Shown one piece after another: positions 32,988-44,975 of a stretch of DNA of 64,000 nt. Numbering within the stretch: the stretch's first letter is position 1; each line of letters begins with the position of its first letter. Below the pieces are notes generated by a model. That model worked only from the letters and a program-made list of their open reading frames with translations. It was not told the origin of the DNA and searched no databases. The position numbers and the translations under genes are program-made. Location of the stretch: positions 61,625,901 through 61,689,900 of the forward strand of contig CAMZMU010000040.1 in assembly GCA_947311845.1 (NCBI GenBank). The letters run 5' to 3'. The stretch comes from Poa pratensis (taxonomy: Eukaryota; Streptophyta; Magnoliopsida; Poales; Poaceae).

Positions 32988-35900
32988 TGGCGGAGAGGGG
33001 TGCGTGGGCCGCGTCGACGATGCAGTAGAAGAATTTGCGCCGCTTCCGGAACATGGGCCTGATGCCGCCGGCGACGGAACTCACTTGGCGCCTCCCGGAC
33101 CCTAAGGAGACGATGCCGCAACCGGAGCCAGGCGAGCGGGTGTGCTTCGTCCACCACATCGAGCGCGGGTTCGGGCTTCCCACAAGTCCGTTCCTCCGCT
33201 CCTTCCTGCAGTTCTATGGCCTCCAGATGCACCATTTGGGGGCCAACGCCATCATGACGCTCTCCTACTTCGTCTCCCTCTGCGAGGCCTATCTAGGGGT
33301 GTGGCCCACCGTCGAGATCTTCCGTGACTTCTTTTCCCTCAAGGCGCAGACGGTGCAAGGCGGCCTAGTCGATTGCGGCTTCGCGGCGATCAAGCGCCGG
33401 TCGAGCGACATTCCCGAGCTCGCCACGCTCGAGTCCGCGTGGAAGTGGCAGCACAGATGGTTTTATGTGAAGAATGCAACGAAGAAGGAAGTCATCGGGT
33501 TGGAGCCGTTCCGGAACGCCGCTCTGCCGCGGACCAACTGGAATGCGCCGCGGAAAGCCTGCCACCCGAAACGCGCCGCGTTCCAGAAAAGGATCACGGA
33601 GCTGGTCCGCGAGGGGTTAACTTGCAAGGATCTAGCGCTGGCCTGGATGGCGCAGCGCGTGGTGCCGCTACGGGAGCGCGCCCACAAGATATGCATTATC
33701 AGCGGGAACAAGGACCCGATGTGGGCTTCCCCGTACAACCTCGCGCCCAAGGTCTTGTCCGGATGGCTGTAACCATCTCCCACCTCTCCGTGGAAGAAGG
33801 CTTTGAGTGGGGCCGGGCGCCGTACTGCCGGGAATACAAGCCTCCGCGGGTAATCTTTATCTTTCTTTCTTTCCCCTTGTAGGTTTGTCCTGCGCTCGGC
33901 TGACCGGCTTGCGGTTTTCAGGAGTTCGACTGCCAGGAGGAAGAAGATGAGCCTGACGGCCCGCAACTCGGCGAGGATTTGCCCGCACCCGCCGAAGGCG
34001 TGGGCGAGAACCGGGATCTGGTAACCGCCGACCCGGAAGGAGATGGCGGAGGCAGCTTGGCGGGGGTCCTGGAAGAGTACAGCGACGCCAACCCGGGCAA
34101 TCAGGACCTGGCCCAGTTGAGCCAGGCTGGCGGCTCAACGCCCCTTTCGGGTAAGTTCTTCGTCAAACCGGATATGCGTGAATGGTCCGACGACTGGAGT
34201 ACTGAGGTTGACCGCGTCTCCGTTGAAGATGATGATGATTGTGTAGAGGTGCCTCCTCCGACTTCTGGTTTGACGGCGAAACGGGCACGAGACGCCGTCA
34301 AAACGGGCGGAGGATGCCCCGGTTGTGAAGAAACCTAGGGCCGCCCTTCTTAGGGCGAGGAAGAGGGAGCCGCTCCGTCCCAAGGTCGTCGGGTAAGTTT
34401 TGATCTTGCTCTGATGTTGCTTCTATGTCTACCCTCAGTTTTTCTTCTTATCTTGTTTCTTGTCGTCTTCGCGCAGGGACGCGAAAGCTATTCCTGGAGC
34501 CAGCAAGGCTCCAAGCGGCTACCCGATGCCGAGTCACGGAGAGGGGGACGTGGAGGTGGAGTCCACGCCGCTCCGAAGCCCGACTCCCCCGCCAGAGGCA
34601 TTCGCTCGCGCTGAGCTTGAAGCCGGCGGAGGTGGCAAAACCGCGTCGCAGGTCTTGGGGCCCGTCGCCGAAGGGACGATGGTGGTGGATGGCACCGTCA
34701 TAGCCAAAGAAGGCATAACGGGGGCTGCGGAGCCGAGAGGCGGCGGCGTCGAGCGCGTCGAGGATGCTGCGGTCGGAACCGGCGCTGAAGCTGCTGGTGC
34801 CGCGCCGGTGACGATGTTGGTGGTGAAGCCGACGGCGAAGGGGTCGGTGGAAGGCGAGGCCCAGGCGCCGGATGCGTCATTGGAGGTGGACCCCCAGCCA
34901 GCAGATCACATGGCGATGATCAGCGGGATGGAGAAAACCTTCGCCGCGGGTTGCCGCTCTCTCCGCGAGTCGGTCAAGTACGTGGCGGGTAGACGGCGAT
35001 GCGGCAGTCGGATAACCGACCTAGGCTTGTTCATCTTACTGGCTTGTCTTCTTTTCCAGAGCGCGTTGCGGGAGCCGATGATCCGGAATCAACAGTTGGA
35101 GGAGGAGGGCGGCTTCTCAAGCAGCAGCTCGACGAATCCAAAAGTAAGTCCCCCCATCTACGTTTTCCTGTATTTACTTCTTCTTTGGCGTTTGACTGGC
35201 GCCTTCCGCGCCGGCAGGAGAGTTGAGGGAAACCAAGGCCGGTGGTAAGAATTTTCTTCACGCAGACTTGATGGCGAAAACGATAGACGCCAAGGCCAAG
35301 GAGTTCGACGAGGCGACGCGGGACTTCCGTCTACGCGCTGCCCGGGCCGATACTCTGGAGACCGAGGTGGAGAAACTGCGAAAGGAGAATGCCGACCGCG
35401 AGGGGAATACGACAAACTCTTTGGGTGGAAGGAGAATCTGGAGAAGCAGTTGGAGGAAGCGAAGGCGGAGAGAAACAAGACTACCGATCTGCTCGCCGAG
35501 CGTGAAAAGATCCACGATGCTCAGAAGGAGAACACCAAGCAGGAGCGGAAAGCGCGGAAGAGTGTGGAGAGCAGGCTAGCCGAGATCGACCAGGCCGTCG
35601 ATCGTAAGCTCTTGAGCGTCTTGATCTTCTCCTTCTCTGGTTACTTTATTCTCTATGCTGAGCTTCCTCTTGGCTTCAGGGTTCTTTGTGGATATCGGCG
35701 AAACGGCGCCTGCTGGGTCAACAGAGGACAAACTCGCCGAGCTTGGTAAGTTGGCCGCGGCTTTCCACAAAGCCAGGGCCGTCGTCTACGGGATTTGTGG
35801 CCCGACTCTGAGGCTGACAGCGCTGCCGATGTTGCAGCCCTGCTTGGCGGCTCGGGCAGGCGCGGAGACGGCGCTGACGTTGCTACTTTCGTGGTACACC

Positions 35901-36101
35901 GATGTCAACATCCGGAAGCTTGGCCGCGGGTGGCGGGAAGTCACCGACTTCAAGGAGCTGCGCAAGCTGCCGGGTGTCGCGCAGGTGGCAAGCCAAATCA
36001 TGCTCATGGTGGACTCCAACGACGTCTGCGCCTTGGTGCTCGAAGTGAAGAAGGAGAAGCTGGCCGAGCAGGCTCAGGAGTCCGCGGGCGTGGCCGCGTA
36101 G
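32988..36101 (+). pseudogene. Antisense multi-exon ORF of the Tat element (putative gypsy-type transposon domain)
   Basis: This gene runs opposite to gag-pol, between pol and the 3' LTR. The start is ATG 32988 (MAERGAW) with a TTTAAATA box at about 32822. Six exons are separated by five short GT-AG introns (33850-33921, 34393-34476, 34978-35059, 35142-35217 and 35604-35679). Exon 1 carries the conserved block of plant proteins annotated as putative gypsy-type transposon domain (PF04195-like), with HHIERGFGLPTSPFLRSFLQ and ANAIMTLSYFVSLCEAYLG. Middle exons are acidic and low-complexity. The exon at 35218-35603 is a long coiled coil (LETEVEKLRKENADRE). An in-frame TAG at 33027-33029 and a frameshift near 33770 show decay. 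Such antisense ORFs are known in Tat elements; function unknown. Confidence 0.75.
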
Positions 36102-36536
36102 AGCACGGAGACGGGGAAGAGCAGCAACACCGGCCAGGAGCCCGTGAAGGTCGCCGACCCATCCGCTTAGCTTTGCTCCCCGGGATGCCGGGTGTACTTG
36201 TACAAAAACTTGCTTTGCTTGACGCCAAACTCGTGAATGTTTGCTTGTGAACTTGTGTGCGGAGCTTCGCCTCCGTTAAATGATCCTTTGCTTTTGCCTG
36301 CAAATTTTTTTTTTGCCTTGTCTTGTTCTGATTTTGTGCTGGTGTTGCTTGCTCACCTGGTTCCCCCCCAGCCCCCGAGTTTCGGGTCGGCTTGTGGCAG
36401 GGAAGCCGGGACGGAGCTCCTTTTCCTTGTTTTTGTATGCGACTCGCAAGCCGGGACTCGGTGCCCCGAGTGCCGGGTTACGGTCGTGGCGTTTTTGCCA
36501 GGTGTCTCGCAAGCCGGGACTCGGTGCCCCAAGCCG
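36102..36536. other. Tat element, spacer with short direct repeats
   Basis: Follows the antisense ORF. The words CGCAAGCCGGGACTCGGTGC occur at about 36445 and again at about 36508. No coding content. Confidence 0.5.
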
Positions 36537-37738
36537 ACCCTAAAAATCGTGGTGGACTAGGTATCCTGAACATGGAAATTCAGAATATTGCTTTGTTGCT
36601 GAAGCAATTACATAAGTTTTTCAGAAAAGACGAGATCCCCTGGGTTAAATTGGTATGGTCACTCTATGATCCCTCCTCGCCCCCTCAAGCTCAATCTACT
36701 AGGGGCTCCTTCTGGTGGCGAGACATATTCCAACTAGTCAATATCTATAGAGGGATTACATGCTCGCAAGTCTCTAATGGACAAGCCACGCTCTTTTGGA
36801 ATGATTTCTGGCACGGGTCTGAACTCCTCTGCAACAAATACCCTCGGTTGTTTTCTTTCGTGATCAACGAGGACTCGTCGGTTAGGTGCCTCCATGATAT
36901 GTCTGATCTATCCTCTGCTTTTGCGTTGCCTCTTTCACCTCAAGCTTATGAAGAGCTGACTGAGGTTTCTGACATGCTTCATCGACTGGACCTCTCCGGC
37001 TCTGAACAAGATGTACGCATCTTCCCCTGGGGCGGCTCCAAATATACCTCGGCCAAGTTCTATCAGTTCATCTTTGCTAAGCTGCCTTCGGATGTAGCAC
37101 TCAACTCTATCTGGAAGTCCAGGTGCTTGCCAAAGCTGTGTGTATTTGCGTGGCTCCTCCAAAAGGACCGCTTAAACACGAAGGACCTGATGCTTCGTAA
37201 ACACTGGAGATCTGATGACGGTAATACGTGTTTTCTCTGCCGGTTGACATCTTGGAGACTCGAGACCATCTATTTTTCTCGTGCTCATTTGCTGCAGCCT
37301 GTTGGGACTTCATTGGCATTCACTGGGACTGCTCTTTGCCTATTTCCCAACATTTTGATCAGGCCAGCGAGATTTCCCAGGCCCTTGTTTTATGGAGATT
37401 GCAGTTTGTGCTATGTGGAACATCTGGAAAAACCGAAATGACCTCATCTTCAAAGGGCAGCATCCATCTCTTGCTCGTTGGAAAGTCACATTCCAAAACG
37501 ACCTTCTGCTCCATCAATACCGTGTGCCTAGTGCTCTTGTACACCCGCTTCTTTCTTGGGTTTTAGCTCTCTTTACCTAGTCATGTTTAGTTTGCTTTCT
37601 TTTAACTATCTTCCTCCTTGAGGCCCCTTTTTGAGCGATTATGTGGTGTTTTGTAAGGAAACCTCTGGTTTCCCCTCCCTTATTAATTTAAAATCCACAC
37701 CGTAGGGTTTTACCCTACGGTTCATCGTTCAAAAAAAA
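36537..37738 (+). mobile_element. 5'-truncated L1-type LINE inserted in the Tat element
   Basis: The frame from about 36540 reads DPKNRGGLGILNMEIQNIAL and LLKQLHKFF, then the region ending in the zf-RVT zinc site (TCFLC, then ETRDHLFFSCSFAAACW in a shifted frame). It ends with the usual MWNIWKNRNDLIF tail. The 3' UTR ends in a perfect hairpin CCGTAGGG-TTTTA-CCCTACGG (about 37698-37718), then TTCATCGTTC and an 8-A tail. A TSD of at least AAGCC is possible. Only the last third of ORF2 is present, as expected for incomplete reverse transcription. Confidence 0.8.
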
Positions 37739-37888
37739 GCCCCGGGTTACGAAGTCGGGAGGTCGGCGAGAAAAAGGTAGGGGCGCGACAAAACTACGAC
37801 TGATGCAAAGTGGCCAGCCCCCGGGCGTGGTCCGGGGCTGCCCTTCATTCATTCGTAACTTGGATACAAGGGTACGTACATCTTACAC

Positions 37889-40038
37889 CTAGGTGTAGAA
37901 GGGGCGGAGAAGGTCGACATTCCACGGCCTTCCTGTCTCCTCGCCGGATGTTTCCTTCTCATTTTTCCTTGGATTGCGTGCGTCTATGAGGTAGTAAGCA
38001 TCGTTAAGGAGCGCCTTGCTTATGATGAAGGGTTCCTGCCACGGCGGGGATAGCTTGTGCATGCCCTTCTTGTCTTGGATTAATCGTAGGACAAGGTCAC
38101 CCCCGCGGAACGCGATTGGGCGGATACGCTTGCTGTGGTACCGGCGCAGGTGCTGCTGGTATATGGCGGACCTTGACAGGGCGAGCTCGCGCTCCTCCTC
38201 CAGGAGGTCTACGCCATCTTCTCGAGCTTCTTTTGCCTCTGCCTCGGTGAAGAGGGCGACTCGCGGGGAGTCGTGCTCTATGTCTATTGGTAGGACTGCC
38301 TCTGCTCCGTAGACAAGAACGGCGTGTAGCCGGTTGACCGGCTTGGCGTCGTGCGCAGGCTCCAGAGGATGGATGGTAGCTCGTCTAGCCAGCATCCGGG
38401 AGCTCGGTGCAGCGGTTCCTCGAGACGGGGTCGGATCCCCGCAAGGAGGAGCCCGTTCGCTCTTTCCACCTGGCCGTTGGCCTGCGGGTGGGCGACGGAG
38501 GCGACGTCGAGCCGGATTCCTCGGTCGCAGCAGAAGCGCGCGAAGACGCCCTTGGCGAAGTTTGTGCCGTTGTCCGTGATGATGATGTGCGGGTACCCGT
38601 ACCGGTTGTTGATGTCCTTGAAGAAGGAGACGGTGGAGTAGCCGTCTAGTCGCTTGATGGGCTTGACCTCGATCCACTTGGTGAACTTATCCACCGCGAC
38701 GAGGAGATGCGTGAGGCCGTTGCGGGCTGTCCAGAAGGGACCGACCATGTCGAGTCCCCACATGGCGAACGGCGATGTGATGGGAATCGTCTTCAGGGCC
38801 GACGCCGGCTGGTGCTGCTGAGCTCGGAAAAGTTGACAGCCGTTGCATCCGCGGATGACCTGCTCCGCGTCGAAAAGCGTGGTTGGCCAGTAGAAACCAT
38901 GGCGCAGTGCCTTGGCTGCTATGGCCCGCGAAGACACATGGTGGCCGCATTCGCCTTGGTGGATGTCCGTGAGGAGGTCGCGCCCCTCCTCCGGCTCGAT
39001 GCAGCGCTGGAATACGCCGGAGACGCTGCGCTTGTACAACTCACTGTTGATGATGGTGTAAGCCATGGAGCGGCGCACGATTTTCCTGGCGGAGACCTCG
39101 TCTCCCGGCAGCTCATCCTTGACGATGTAGTCGAGGAAGGGGAGGGCCCAAGATGGCACCTCCCTGATGGCGAAGACGCTCTCGATGGTCGGCTCGCCAG
39201 CCCCCGAGCCCCCGGGACTGGATGTCGGCCCGCGAGCCTTGGCCTTCTGGACGCCAGCTCCCGGGTTCCTGGAACCGGAAGCCGACGTCGGGGTCGGAGC
39301 CCCCGTGTCCGGCACGAAGATGGACTCGGAATCGGGTGACGGCGTGATGGAGGGGCGGCGTAGATGCTCGAGTGAGATGCCATGTGGGATTTCCTGCCTG
39401 GTGGAGCCGATCCGCGCGAGGGCGTCAGCTGCATCGTTGTGCGTGCGGGGGACATGGTGGAACTCGCATCCCTCGAAGTAGTCGCTGATCTGCTGCACAA
39501 GGAAACGGTAAGCCGCCATGTTCGCGTCCTTGGCGTCCCATGTGCCCGACACCTGCTGCACGACAAGGTCCAAGTCCCCGAGGCAGAGGACCCGCCGGAT
39601 GTTCATTGCCTTGGCGAGCCGGAGCCCGTGGACGAGGGCCTCAAATTCAGCGACGTTGTTGGAGGCGGTGAAGTGTATCTGCAGCACGTACTCGAGCTTG
39701 TCTCCCTTGGGGGAGGTGAAGACGATGCCGGCTCCCAAGCCCCCAAGCAACTTGGAGCCGTCGAAGTGCATGCGCCAATGGGTGGGGTCGGGACCGGGCG
39801 GCAGGTACTGCGTCTTGAAGTCAGCGAAGAAGTCGGCGAGGAGCTGGGTCTTGATGGCGTTGCGCGGCTCGTAGAAGAGGGTGTGATCAGCCAGGGTGAC
39901 GGCCCATTTCGCTATCCGGCCGGTGGCATCCTTGTTGCCCATGATCTCGGCTAGGGGCGCCGAGCTCACCGCCGTGATGGGGTGCTCCTGGAAGTAATGC
40001 TTGAGCTTCTTGGCGGCTAGACGCATACCGTACGCCAT
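37889..40038 (-). pseudogene. Tat pol: RNase H and integrase
   Basis: The frame from 40038 to 38284 starts with the end of the RT-linked RNase H region (MAYGMRLAAKKLKHYF). It then has a second RNase H-like domain (MHFDGSKLLGGLGAGIVF ... ASNNVAEFEALVHGL ... RTHNDAADALARIGS). Integrase follows, with a GHH/CNGC zinc module, then the catalytic residues in WGLDMVGPF, IITDNGTNF and ANGQVERANG. After a frameshift near 38300 the C-terminal part continues to the stop at 37889 (RPWNVDLLRPFYT). The product would be nuclear and would insert the cDNA copy. The frameshift makes it inactive here. Confidence 0.85.
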
Positions 40039-41128
40039 CTTCTGGTAGTGTGGGTAGTTCTGCTTGGAGGTGGAGAGTACCTCGCTCAGGTTGTAGACGG
40101 GCCGCTGTACGAGGCCGGCCTTGCCTTCCGACGCTGACGACGCGGTTGGTGGCGGCGATGTACATCAGCATGGGCTCCTGGGCCGCTGGGGGAGCCAGTA
40201 CTGGCGCTGTAGACAGCACATCCTTGAGAGGCCGGAAGGCGGTGTCGGCCTCCGGGGTCCAGGTGAACCTGTTCGTCTTTCGGAGAAGAGTGTATAGAGG
40301 CAACGCCTTCTCGCCGAGCCGGCTGACAAAACGGCTAAGCGACGCCATGCAGCCGGCGAACTTCTGCACGTCGCGAAGGTTTGTCGGCAGCTGCATACGC
40401 TCGATGGCGGCGATCTTGTCCGGATTGGTCTCGATGCCGCGAGCCGACACCAGGTAGCCGAGCAGCTGGCCAGCCGGGACGCCGAATGTGCACTTGGTCG
40501 GGTTCAGCTTGATCTTGTAGCAACGGAGATTGGCGAAGGTTTCCTTGAGGTCACCAAGGAGGGTGCCCCGCTCCTTGGTCTTGACAACGATGTCATCCAC
40601 GTAGGCGTGCACGCTGCGCCCGATCTGCTTGTGCATGCATTTCTGTATGCAGCGCTGGTAGGTGGCGCCAGCATTCTTCAAGCCGAAGGACATGACCTTG
40701 TAGCAGAAGGCCCCATAGAGGGTGATGAAAGACGTCTTGAGCTGGTCCACCGGGTTCAGCATGATCTGGTTGTATCCCGAGTAGGCGTCGAGGAAAGACA
40801 ACAACTCGCACCCGGCAGTCGAGTCGATGACTTGGTCAATGCGGGGCAGAGCGAACGGATCCTTCGGACATGCCTTGTTCAGGCTCGTGTAGTCGATACA
40901 CATGCGCCATTTGTTGCCCTTCTTCACGACCATGACTGGGTTGTCCAGCCACTCTGGGTGGTAGACTTCCATGATGAAACCGGCTTCGAGTAGCCGGGCG
41001 ATCTCTTCCCCGATAGGTTTTCTTCTTTCCTCCGCAAAGCGGCGGAGGGATTGCCGCACCGGCTTGGTGTCCGGTCGGGACACCTGCCATGTCACTTGGA
41101 TGCCATGCGAAGATGTCCCGATTCTCAC
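40039..41128 (-). pseudogene. Tat pol: reverse transcriptase
   Basis: The minus-strand frame from 41128 contains the ordered RT blocks: EEIARLLEAGFIMEVYHPEWL, NPVMVVKKGNKWRMCIDYTSLN, DAYSGYNQIMLN, FGLKNAGATYQR and the catalytic AYVDDIVV. It then runs toward the first RNase H. Near 40100-40140 the frame shifts, so RT and the next domain are not joined in this copy. The enzyme copies element RNA to DNA in cytoplasmic particles. Confidence 0.85.
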
Positions 41129-41307
41129 GGAGGAAGTCGACGAGCTCGCTTTCCTATTTGTCGCTGAGGCCGGAGCCCACAGTGACGCACCTCTCCGGGT
41201 TGGGGGGGGTCAAGCAGGATCTTCTTGGTGTCCCTGGTTGGCTGGAAGGAGCCCTCGCCATTGGACTTCTTGGACTTGGGGAGCTCGACCGGCTCCCCGG
41301 CAACCTT

Positions 41308-41842
41308 TCACTTGAGCTCATTGAGCTCGGCGCGCACGATCATGGCCTCGGCCATCCTTGCCCCGTCATTGGAGCAGGCGATGAAGCGGCGGAAGTCGCC
41401 GGAGACGGTGATGATACCCTTGTCCCCCGGGATCTTCATCTTGAGGTAGGCGTAGTGGGGGATCGCCATGAACTTGGCGAGCGCGGGGCGACCGAGTATC
41501 GCGTGGTATGCACTTTTGTGGTCCACCACCTCGAACCAGATGGGCTCACGGCGGAAGTTCTCCTGCGTGCCGAAGAGCACGTCCAATTTGATCTGGCCCA
41601 TGGGGGAACACGAGGTTCCCGACACGATGCCGTGGAACGTCGTTGGGCTCGGCTTCAGGTCGGTGGGCTTGATGCCCAGCTTCTCCGCCGTGTCGCAGTA
41701 GAGGATGTTGATGCTGCTGCCGCCGTCGATGAGGACGTGGGAGAAGATGGCGGTGCACTTGTCGGAGATGATGGTTGGGTCCAGGACCAAGGCGTAGTTG
41801 CCGGGTCGGGGCATGACCTTTGGATGGTCCTCGCACCCCCAC
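41308..41842 (-). pseudogene. Tat pol: aspartic protease
   Basis: The minus frame from 41814 has the retropepsin site LIDGGSSINIL, with D-G-G where many families have D-S/T-G, as is usual for these plant elements. It also has the second conserved block AYHAILGRPALAKFMAI. It lies between gag and RT in the expected order and would mature the polyprotein. It ends at a stop near 41308, before the RT frame opens. Confidence 0.8.
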
Positions 41843-43377
41843 GTGATGAGCTAATCAGACTAATACATGTACAAGGGGACGGGGGGACGGTAGCGTTCAC
41901 CTCGGCGTGCCAGGCGCGCAGAGCGCGCTTGTCGTTGCGCTCGCTGGTGTAGATCATGTACGCGGCGTCGTGCCGCGCGTTGTTGGCTCCACGAGCCGGA
42001 GATCGGCGAGCCTCTTCGCGGCGGCTGTCACGGCGGTTGTCGCGTCGATCGTCACGTCGGTCGTCGCGACGGTCGTCACGGCCGTTGCAGTCATCGCGGC
42101 TTCCGCCACCCGCAGCTCGGGCTGGGGGTGGCGGCAATCTCTCGTCGCGGCCGATCCGGGCGGTCCAGCTGCACTGGCGGGTGGTGTGGTTCGCCGGCTT
42201 GCCGCTGAAGCTGTGGTACCTGCAAGGCCGGTCCATCATGGAATCGAAGGTATACTTGGTCCGGGACCAATCCCGAGGTCCCGACCTCATGCGGCCTCAG
42301 TCTCCTCCCGAGGGCGCGTCGCCCTCCTCGCCTAGGGCGACAAACTGAGAGTCGCGCCGGCTCTCGGAGAAGTGGCCCTTCCTCTTGTAGCGGTCGTCGC
42401 GCCGACCGTCGGTGTACCGCCTCGACGTGTCGGCGTCGTCATCACGCCATGTAGCCTGATCCTTTTTCTTCGCCTCGCCGGGAGCCGGCTTGGGCGTGTC
42501 GCCTAGCCGCACCGGTGCCTTCATCGCGGCGTCGGCGGTGGCGTCCTTGTCAGCGATGCTCAGGAGCTCGGCCACGGTTTTGGGCTCTCTGCGCAGTAGC
42601 TTATGCTTGAGCATGGTGTCGTTGCGGCAACCGTCGGTGAAGAAGCGGGCGGCTTCGCGCTCCTCGACCCCTTCGCAGGAGTTGCGCATCTCGGACCAGC
42701 GGGTGAGATAGTCACGGTCGGTCTCGGTCTTGCCTTGGACGCAGAGCTGGAGGTTGCGCGGGCGTCCGGGACATCGGTACGTGCTGTTGAAGTTACGGAT
42801 GAAGACTTGCTCGAAGTCGAGCGAGGAGTTGATGCTGCCAGCCGGGAGGTTGTCCAGCCAGGTCCGCGCAGTGCCCTGCAACATGAGGGGGACGTAGCGC
42901 ACGACGACACGCTTGTTGCCGCCTGCGATGTCGAAGGCGATAAGATAGTCAGTGAGCCAGTTGACGGGCTTGGCGACGCCGTCGTACTTGGGCGTCTCGC
43001 GGGGAAGGTAGAAACGATTCGAGAACGACTCCTTCAGGATGCGTGGGCCGAAGCACTCGTGGCCAGCGGCATTTTCTTCCTCGATGGTGCGGGAGAGTTG
43101 CAGGGAATCGATGCGGCCGTGCAGGTTGGGGTCGACGTCCGATCCAAGCGGGCCCATCCGTGTGTTCACAGGGCCTCTGCCGCCGTCCCGAGCTGGGGCC
43201 GGGTTGGCCTTCTGCTTGCCGTCCCGCTGGCCAGGGGCGTCGCGGTTGACGCGGCTGGCCTCGGGTTGTCGGTGCCTAGCCCCGCCGGAGCTCACGCTCC
43301 TCTCGCGCCGGGCGCCTCTGAGCTGCTTGCTGGCATGGAGGGAAGATGCTCCCCGCGAGTCGGTGACTCGGGGTTCC
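41843..43377 (-). pseudogene. Tat gag, C-terminal part with zinc knuckle
   Basis: The minus frame 43295-42297 contains a Retrotrans_gag (PF03732-like) core: GTARTWLDNLPAGSI, DFEQVFIRNFNSTYR, FTDGCRNDTMLKHKLL. It is followed after a frame change by a zinc-knuckle-like CRYHSFSGKPANHTTRQC and a long RDDRRDDRRD basic/acidic repeat before the protease. The upstream end at 43377 is the insertion point of the Athila-like element, and gag resumes at 50870. Confidence 0.8.
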
Positions 43378-44975
43378 TGATGCGTGTTAAGTTACACGTC
43401 CGTTGGGACCCCAAGAGGAAGGTATGATGAGTGCAGCAGCAAGTTTTCCTCAGTAAGAAACCAAGGTTTAATCGAACCAGTAGGAAGTCAAGGGTCTTCT
43501 GAAGGTTGTTGGTGGCTGAATGTGGCACGGCGCAACACCAGGGAATCAGCAGCAACGTGGAACCTGCACACAAGACAATCAAACTACTTTGCCCCAACGA
43601 AACAGTGAGGTTGTCAATCTCACCGGCTTGCTGAAAACAAAGGATTAAAAGTGTGGTGTGGAAAATGATGTTTGCTTGCAGAGAATTAAAGAGAACAATG
43701 ATTGCAGTTGGTTGTATTTCAGATGTAAAAGAATGGACCGGGGTCCACAGTTCACTAGTGGTGTCTCTCCATAATAAAATACTAACATGCTGGGTAAACA
43801 AATTACAGCTGGGCAATTGACAAAATAGAGAGTGCATAACAATGCATATACAAGTCATGATGATCACTATGAGATTTACTTGGGCATTACGACAAAGTAC
43901 ACAGACCGCTATCCAGCATGCATCTGTGCCTAAATAGTCCACCTTCAGGTTAGCATCCGCACCCCTTCCAGTATTAAGTTGCAAGCAACAGACAATTGCA
44001 TTAAGTATGGTGCATAATGTAAACAATACAAATATCCTTAGACAAAGCATTGCTGTTTTACCCCTAGTAGCAACAGCACATCCACAACCTTAGAACTTTC
44101 TGTCACTGTCCCAGATTAAATGGAGGCATGAACCCACTATCTAGCATAAATACTCCCTCTTGGAGTTACAAGCATAAACTTGGCCAAAGCCTACACTAAT
44201 AACGGAGAGCATGCAAGATCATAAACAACATAGGCATGATAAATCAATAATCAACTTGACATAGTATTCAATATTCATCGGATCCCAGCAAACACAACAT
44301 GTAGCATTACAATAAGATGATCTTGATCATGATAGGCAGCTCACAAGATCTAAACATGATGGCACAAGAGGAGAAGACAACCATCTAGCTACTGCTATGG
44401 ACCCATAGTCCAGGGGTGGACTACTCACACATCACTCCGGAGGAAGGCATGGCGATGTAGAGCCCTCCGGTGATGATTCCCCTCTCCGGCAGGGTGCCGG
44501 GAAGAGCTTCAGAACCCTCCCGAGCTAGGGTTGACGACGGCGGCGGCTCTGGAACTTTTCGTGGATGGAGGCTCGGGTGTTTAGGGTTTTCCCGAGAAAG
44601 GCAATTTATAGGCGAAGGGGCGATGTCGGTGGAGGCCCGAGGGCTCCTCACCACGTGGCGGCGCCAGGGGTGGGACCCGCGCCACCACATGGTGAGGGCG
44701 CCTCGGTGCCCCCCTTCGTCTCTCCTTCGGACTCCGTGTACGTGACAGAAAAATAGGACCTTGGCTTTTTGTTTCGTCCAATTCCGAGAATATTTCCAGA
44801 ACAGCTTTTCTGGAATAAAAACAGCAGAAAACAGGAACTGGCACTGTGGCATCTTGTTAATAGGTTAGTCCCAGAAAATGCATAAAAATGCTATAAAGTG
44901 TGAATAAAACATGTAGCAATTGACATAATATAAGCATGGAACATAAGAAATTATAGATACGTTGGAGACGTATCA
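43378..44975 (-). repeat. 3' LTR of the Athila-like element
   Basis: 1598-bp copy of 49267-50869. The two LTRs differ at scattered positions, so the insertion is not brand new but is younger than its Tat host. Confidence 0.88.

Noticed and set aside
36392..37441. 349-aa open frame
   Set aside because: The first ~50 codons are Tat spacer repeats and the rest is LINE ORF2; the frame crosses an insertion junction and is accidental.
41089..41952. 287-aa and other long plus-strand frames over 38707-43427
   Set aside because: Shadows of the minus-strand gag-pol genes in GC-rich sequence.
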